Assembly: GCA_033064195.1 (NCBI GenBank)
Contig: JARBJD010000098.1
Location: forward strand, 124,001 to 188,000
Direction of reading: 5' to 3'
DNA: 64,000 bases
Source: Blattamonas nauphoetae
Lineage: Eukaryota; Preaxostyla; Oxymonadida
Part shown: positions 59,142 to 64,000 of the stretch, piece by piece
Position numbering within the stretch: the first letter of the stretch is position 1
Layout: the number at the start of each line of letters is the position of its first letter
Made by a program: the position numbers and the translations under genes
Notes under the pieces: generated by a model
What the model was told of the DNA's origin: nothing
What the model saw: only the letters and a program-made list of their open reading frames with translations
The model's database searches: none

Positions 59142-59628
59142 CAATAGAAGTACCCGTACAAAGTCCTGGCAGTTCCCCTTTCTTGGCGAAGTCTTGGCAA
59201 TCTCTTTTTCTTTTGAGTATCCTTCTTTGAACGATCAACGAGTTTTTTCTTGCCTCGTTTGTTCGCACCAGCCAGATGACGTTGTCGTTTGGAAATGTGC
59301 TGCCATTTTCGAGTTTTTCGTCGCTTGTCCTGAACATCTTTCAGTTTTGACTTTTCAAGTACTGCCATTTCCACCATGGTCAGGGACCTGAGAAGGATCT
59401 GATCGATCAGACCTTCATTGATCAGACCTAATTTTTGTTCTTAACAGACTGTTTCATGAAAAGAGAGTTTACTTTCGAAAAAAACTGTGAAATGAGTCTA
59501 ATCGACCATTCGAGAGGCTATCTGGTCATAATTGATTGTTTATTGGTTGAATTGAACTGGTACGATGAAGAAAATGAAGTGAGTAATTGGAAAAAGAGGA
59601 AAATCGATACTCCTAATTAGGAAACGGA

Positions 59629-60716
59629 TCAGACCCCCACTTCTGTGAGGTGTGATCCATGATCACACCTCATACAGTAAACTACAGACCTGATCAGGTC
59701 CCTGACCATGGTGTTGTGATCGTCTCGTGTTGTGCGACCGATGGCAGTGCAGAAGTCCGAAAATGAGTTACCAGAATCCCGATTCATTTTTGTACAGAAA
59801 TAACTGTCGTGAAACCAACGTGGGACACCATTTGAAGGAAGACATTGTCGGAGACGTCGCCAAGACGCCTCAATGTTATTTGTGGTAAATCCTTCTTTGT
59901 TCACCCATTCGTTTCGTTTGTAAATTACCACTTGGTGATTGGTGCCGAGCGATTCGATACCGTGATAGCCAGCCCATCCATCTGTCACAACTGTTGATCC
60001 TGGGGCAATATGCTTCTGGAGAATGTCAAGTAAAGTCTGAGCGTCTCTGTTTGCGACGCGCTCAAGAAACATTTGACGAATTCCGCTTGAATCAGCCTGA
60101 CAATATCCACCAACAATCCATTCATTCTGCCTTGTTGCACCACAGTTTCATCTTGATCGACTGAAACAAGCTTCATCCAATTCGACGATAACATCTTTTC
60201 CACCAATGAGTCTGTCAGGGAGTGTACTTCTGACATTGCAATGAGTCGGAACTGTTGAAACCAAGATACAACTGTTCCATTCGATTTGATCGAACAATCA
60301 ATCATGATTTGTTAAATCGACTTTTCTACCCAGAAGGAATGGCACTGTTGGATGATTTGTCGAGTTGAAAGGCGAGATCTTAAAAGTATGGTTTGATCCC
60401 GAATTGTCGTTTTAGCGGCATCGTGTCCGCAGCGATAGGTCCTTGAGAACCTGTCACTATCCTTCTTTTGGAGGATGAGTGATGTGCTCCGGTGACATTT
60501 TGGGCAACAGATCTCCGACGGGAGAAGCCCCATGAGTTGGGAAAATTTACTGACATTCTCAGGTGTGTCGGTTATTTTTGCCAATATCGCTTCCGACAGA
60601 TTCTCGATTAGCAATGAATCGTCGTGTGAATTTCGGGGTCCCTGGGTTGGAAGACAAATAAAACTTGGTACCGCGCCAAAATGTTTACATCGAGAGAAAA
60701 CACTTAAATACTGCAA
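59629..60716 (-). pseudogene. Merlin / IS1595-type (ISXO2-like) transposase
   Basis: The N-terminal part (60716-60312) has a zinc ribbon (CCPKCHRSTSLIL then YRCGH) and the lead-in helix IIQQCHSFW. The catalytic part reads VELDEACF (first Asp) near 60180, NEWIVGGYCQ, VANRDAQTLLDILQKHIAPG, STVVTDGWAGYHG (second Asp) and FTTNNIEASWRRLRQ (third acidic residue), the ISXO2 order. An in-frame TGA between the first and second blocks and a frame change near 60310 indicate decay or unresolved introns. The C-terminus runs into the hairpin at 59644-59672. Confidence 0.8.
59644..59672. repeat. 12-bp hairpin, sequence-related to 39856-39883
   Basis: TGAGGTGTGATC, loop CAT, then its complement. Shares the GGTGTGATC stem core with the hairpin at 39.86 kb. 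Confidence 0.4.
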
Positions 60717-60862
60717 AAGCCGGAAATACTAACCTTTTTCTCAACTTTTTCCACTCGTTTTTCCGCAAGCCATCAATTTTGTACCAAATAAAGTGCATTG
60801 TTATCGTAAAGATCTCGACAGAAGCTGCTCAACAATAAGAAGGTACATTTTTTCACTCATTA
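60692..60862 (+). repeat. Diverged copy of the MITE centre at 31.6 kb
   Basis: Shares AAATAAAGTGCATTGTTATC, then TCTCGACA-AAGCTGCTCAA and surrounding sequence with 31590-31750. No inverted arms are present here, so it is a partial copy or the parental sequence. Confidence 0.6.
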
Positions 60863-62537
60863 TATCGCCAGGTTTCATCGCCTGATACGACGCGTCGTCT
60901 TCTATCTTGTTCCGAAGAGTGTCTGTGTGTAGTCCTCCAGAAAGAGCCATATTCATTGGATGGAAATGTCTCCTGAAATCTCAAAAAGATTGAACAATCA
61001 ACGACAAGGATTTTCAATCAGAACCGCCTATCAAGTCAATTATTTGAGGAGAATACCAACTTTGAATTGTTAGCTTGTCTTCGCTCCCCGAAACAGGCGA
61101 ATCTAGACCAGTTTATTCATTCCTCCACTCTTAATCAAATATCTCCAATCAATCAAAAAAAAAGAAAATAGCCGACTTAGATGAGCATAGATAATCAATT
61201 TTCACACTGATCGACGATGATCTTCTTTGTTCCGTTTGTTCTGCATTCAAAACCACTTTGAAGGGACACAAGACGGAGTATTCTCGAATGGAATGAATCC
61301 CAAGCGTTGTGATCCATTCAGACACATCACCAATCAGCACCATTCTCAAAACAACCCCCAATTCGGAACACAAATCCACTTTTCTATGATCGAGAGATCA
61401 CCTTCAAACAAGTAGATCAGTCCTGCAGATGTTTTGTGCACTCAAGGAAATCGCTGTCTATTTCAGGAAACCTACCTATACTTCAACATTATCCATGAAA
61501 TCTAATGAAATGCACGTTCTTCCCTTCTTTCCAAACAACGACGACGTTTTTTCAACAGATACAGTCCGAATAGCCTCAAGGGAAAACTCGAGAATGTCAA
61601 AAGACCCAAACTTTTTTGAAATGAAAGAAATGAGACGAGAATCAGGATGATTAGTCCCTGATAGAAAAATCCTGCTCCAGAGCTTGTTTTTCGCAATTTC
61701 GTGATTGAAAGTGAGAGGGAAAAAATGGAGAGTCGCTTAAGCTTCCACTCCAAAATCCAATGGTCGTTGTGGAGGAGAGAACATTGGATCTAAAATGGCA
61801 CAGATTTTCAGAATTGTTGGTATCTCCAATCTGCTTCTCAGTTCCGTATCTAAAAGCGTTCTGAACTGAAAATTTTAAATTGCATTGATAACAACTTGAT
61901 GAGCCTGTATCATCTGTGGGAATGTGAATAAATGATGTTGGAGCTTGGTGGTCAGCGCCGAGAATACCTAGAGAATCTATTTTAATGCCGAGAGTTTTGG
62001 TTGAAAGAAAGAATCACAGATTCGTTTCACCAGTTGCTCATCACAGCCTTCTTGATCGAGTCCACATGCTTCTGAGTGAAATCGTTGTCAAGATCCCTGA
62101 TGAGTGAACGATAATGGTATCATGAAGAGGTTTTAGGTGAGTCTAAATCCTCTCCCGGGATTAGTTGGAGATTACATTGTATTTTTACGCATAAACTCAT
62201 CATCGAACAAAGAGAGGAGAGCTGTTTTCACACTCATTTTAGATTCTTCGTTGAAAAGCATCGTTTTTCTTCGCGATTTCTGAGGATATGAGATTGAACA
62301 GTTCCGGAGCTACCCACAAGGACATGGGTGTACCGTTTCCTCTCACGTCACACAAGTCTACCCACGATTCGACCAATCTCACTGGATGAAATGAGATACA
62401 ACGCTTCAACAAAACAAACAGCTCTTCCTTTCCTCTCCAAACTACTTCATCTTCAACGAACACATTCATGCCACCGCGATTGAGTCATTCAAATGGACGA
62501 ATCATCGCTTCAAAACTAAACATTTCACCCTGGGAAG
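60863..62537. other. Unassigned region
   Basis: Short open frames only. Sequence just before 62538 may be the decayed N-terminal part of the pogo-like transposase. Confidence 0.25.
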
Positions 62538-63080
62538 GTGATCGGACGAGCTGATTGGAAGACATTCTACGTTGTGAAATCAAAACCACTAAACACAATG
62601 ACTGTTCTTTTCGTCGCGGCTGCGTCGGGTCATTCGTATCGAACACATTTCATTTTCCATTCTTCAGACCCACTACCAACCATCATCGACTGCAAGGCTG
62701 AGAAAGTATCAATCCAAAATTCAGAAAAGGGCTGGAGGACGAAACAAATTCTCGAAGACATCGTCAAGAATAACCTTTTTCCGGAGATAGAGAAAGTCAG
62801 ATCACTTCATCTTCGCTTGTGGAATGACCAGAGGGAAAAAAGTTGTTTAGCAGCTGGAAAGGCCAGACAGAGGTACATTGAACAATCAAGACGGAATGCA
62901 CAGAAGCAAGGCATTGAATGGAGCGGCGCAATGGAAGAGCAAGCTGTTTTGACCATGAAACCACTTCCCCAGAATCCTTCAACTGACTACACCGGGCGGC
63001 CCAGTCGACGAGCTCTCCTCATCTTAGATTGTCACTTCCTCCACCATCTTCCACAATTCATGTTGGTTGACAAGATTTAA
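62538..63080 (+). pseudogene. pogo/Tigger-like DDE transposase fragment
   Basis: 180-residue open frame with the middle and end of a DDE_1-type domain: FYVVKSKPLNTMTVLFVAAA, ASGHSYRTHFIF, GWRTKQILEDIV and RALLILDCHFLHH (the family form is LLILDGH-SH). The first catalytic Asp region and the N-terminal helix-turn-helix are not recognisable upstream, so it is truncated. The pogo/Tc1 group duplicates TA on insertion, matching the TA-flanked elements in this window. Confidence 0.6.
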
Positions 63081-63496
63081 ATGACAATTCCACAGGAAAA
63101 GGGCAGTATAAAGCTCTTTGCTCCATTCTCTCAACCTTTAGACTCTAGCCGAACAACTGTGTCTGCATTTGCACCGACCATAATTCCAGAATTCCGACTC
63201 ACAATCCGCTACATTGACACCCAATGGAGGAAGAAGGAAATCATGGAATAAGTGACTATTCCAAACAAAAAATAAAGCCTTGAACAAAGATCCATCTATA
63301 CAAGTTTCAAACTCAAATGGTAGATCACTGTGACTTGATGTTCCGGTCCCCTCAGTTCAGTGCCACTCGGAGTCGAACATGACTCTCATGGACTTCTTGG
63401 GTTATGAAACAAAACTATCAATCCAATTCTCACTTGTTGGACCAAATTGAAAAGTTGTGGGATCATGTTGACAAGATCAAACCAAATTAAAATAAA

Positions 63497-63883
63497 ATGT
63501 CCTCCGTTGAAAAACAGACTCTGTTCAAGGTGCCAATTCAATCACCATTTTCAAACACAGATGGTACTGTTTATACCGGTGAAAGATTGGTTTGGATTTT
63601 CATTCTGTATTTCAATCGTCGAACTGGACTTTTGTCACTGATTCATTTCTCGTTCTTTGTATCATTTATCACTCCTTTGTTCTCTCTCTTCGAAATCGTA
63701 TTCATTCATCTTCTGATGACCATGCTTCAGATGAAGGAATTCCGAAGATGTGAAAGCGAGTTCAAGAATGGCGATGAAACGACCCAATTTACTATCGCTC
63801 ATTCTGTCCTCAACATGCTTCTATCAGGCTTGCTTGTGGAGATATTCACGATTGTTGCATTCTTTGCGAACATATTCCTCTGA
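63497..63883 (+). CDS. Small membrane protein, unknown
   Basis: 128-residue open frame from an ATG in good A-rich context to TGA. Three hydrophobic segments (VWIFILYF; LIHFSFFVSFITPLFSLFEI; MLLSGLLVEIFTIVAFFANI) suggest two to three membrane helices separated by a charged loop (KEFRRCESEFKNGDETTQF). No family recognised. It may be an exon of a larger gene continuing past the window. Confidence 0.45.
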   Translation: MSSVEKQTLFKVPIQSPFSNTDGTVYTGERLVWIFILYFNRRTGLLSLIHFSFFVSFITPLFSLFEIVFIHLLMTMLQMKEFRRCESEFKNGDETTQFTIAHSVLNMLLSGLLVEIFTIVAFFANIFL

Positions 63884-64000
63884 TTTTGATTGTTCATTCT
63901 TCATTCTTTTTATATCTCAGAACCAACAAAAATGAAGGAACGAAGTGAAATTGGGATTCGGAGTGGATTGTTGGAAAGATTTTCGGAACGGCTTTCCTCA

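Noticed and set aside
61149-61760. Several 60-80 residue open frames
   Set aside because: No protein-like composition, motif or splice context.

Overview
The window looks like nuclear DNA of an intron-bearing protist. The best guess is an oxymonad such as Blattamonas. This is inferred from expanded families of transmembrane proteins with a beta-helix ectodomain and a pseudokinase tail, short GT-AG introns, and abundant DNA transposons. No ribosomal RNA gene, CRISPR array, bacterial operon, reverse transcriptase or viral structural gene was recognised. Gene ends that can be read use TGA most often (2247, 7078, 16134, 23463, 46399, 55557, 63883), with TAA at 24238 and 37804.

Layout: 294-2247 is a clean six-exon acidic/coiled-coil gene. 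From 2511 to 23463 lie two tandem, same-strand copies (K1, K2) of a roughly 2,100-residue transmembrane pseudokinase receptor. K1 is split by a 7.8 kb TIR-bounded, TA-flanked element (4226-12032) that carries an apparently intact five-exon PHO80/CYCP-type cyclin gene and a decayed coiled-coil gene. A third relative (K3, 24238-27010, minus) is split by a 1,035-bp Mutator-type element with a 9-bp target duplication. Fragments K5 (28352-28870, plus) and K4 (29985-34588, minus) flank a 25-bp minisatellite (28905-29690) and are cut by further inverted-repeat elements.

34953-38091 is a 3.1 kb hAT-like unit (8-bp target duplication, TIRs, subterminal CACTGACT-type repeats) carrying a DHHC palmitoyltransferase gene. 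38560-38904 is a TA-flanked MITE whose ends match those of a 3.15 kb element at 50234-53381 that holds GC-rich coding sequence. 40.2-43.2 kb holds two decayed copies of one DDE-like transposase family. An apparently intact 641-residue MULE transposase lies at 44474-46399. 53.4-55.6 kb holds exons of one or two unrecognised host genes. 59.6-60.7 kb is a Merlin/IS1595 (ISXO2-type) transposase, 62.5-63.1 kb a pogo-like DDE fragment, and 63.5-63.9 kb a small membrane protein.

Overall this is an accessory, transposon-rich region. Cell-surface pseudokinase genes act as insertion targets, and at least two TIR-bounded elements carry host-type cargo genes (cyclin, DHHC transferase). Most exon calls come from frame and GT-AG logic. 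Those for the cyclin and the first gene close perfectly in frame; those at 50.8-55.6 kb do not.
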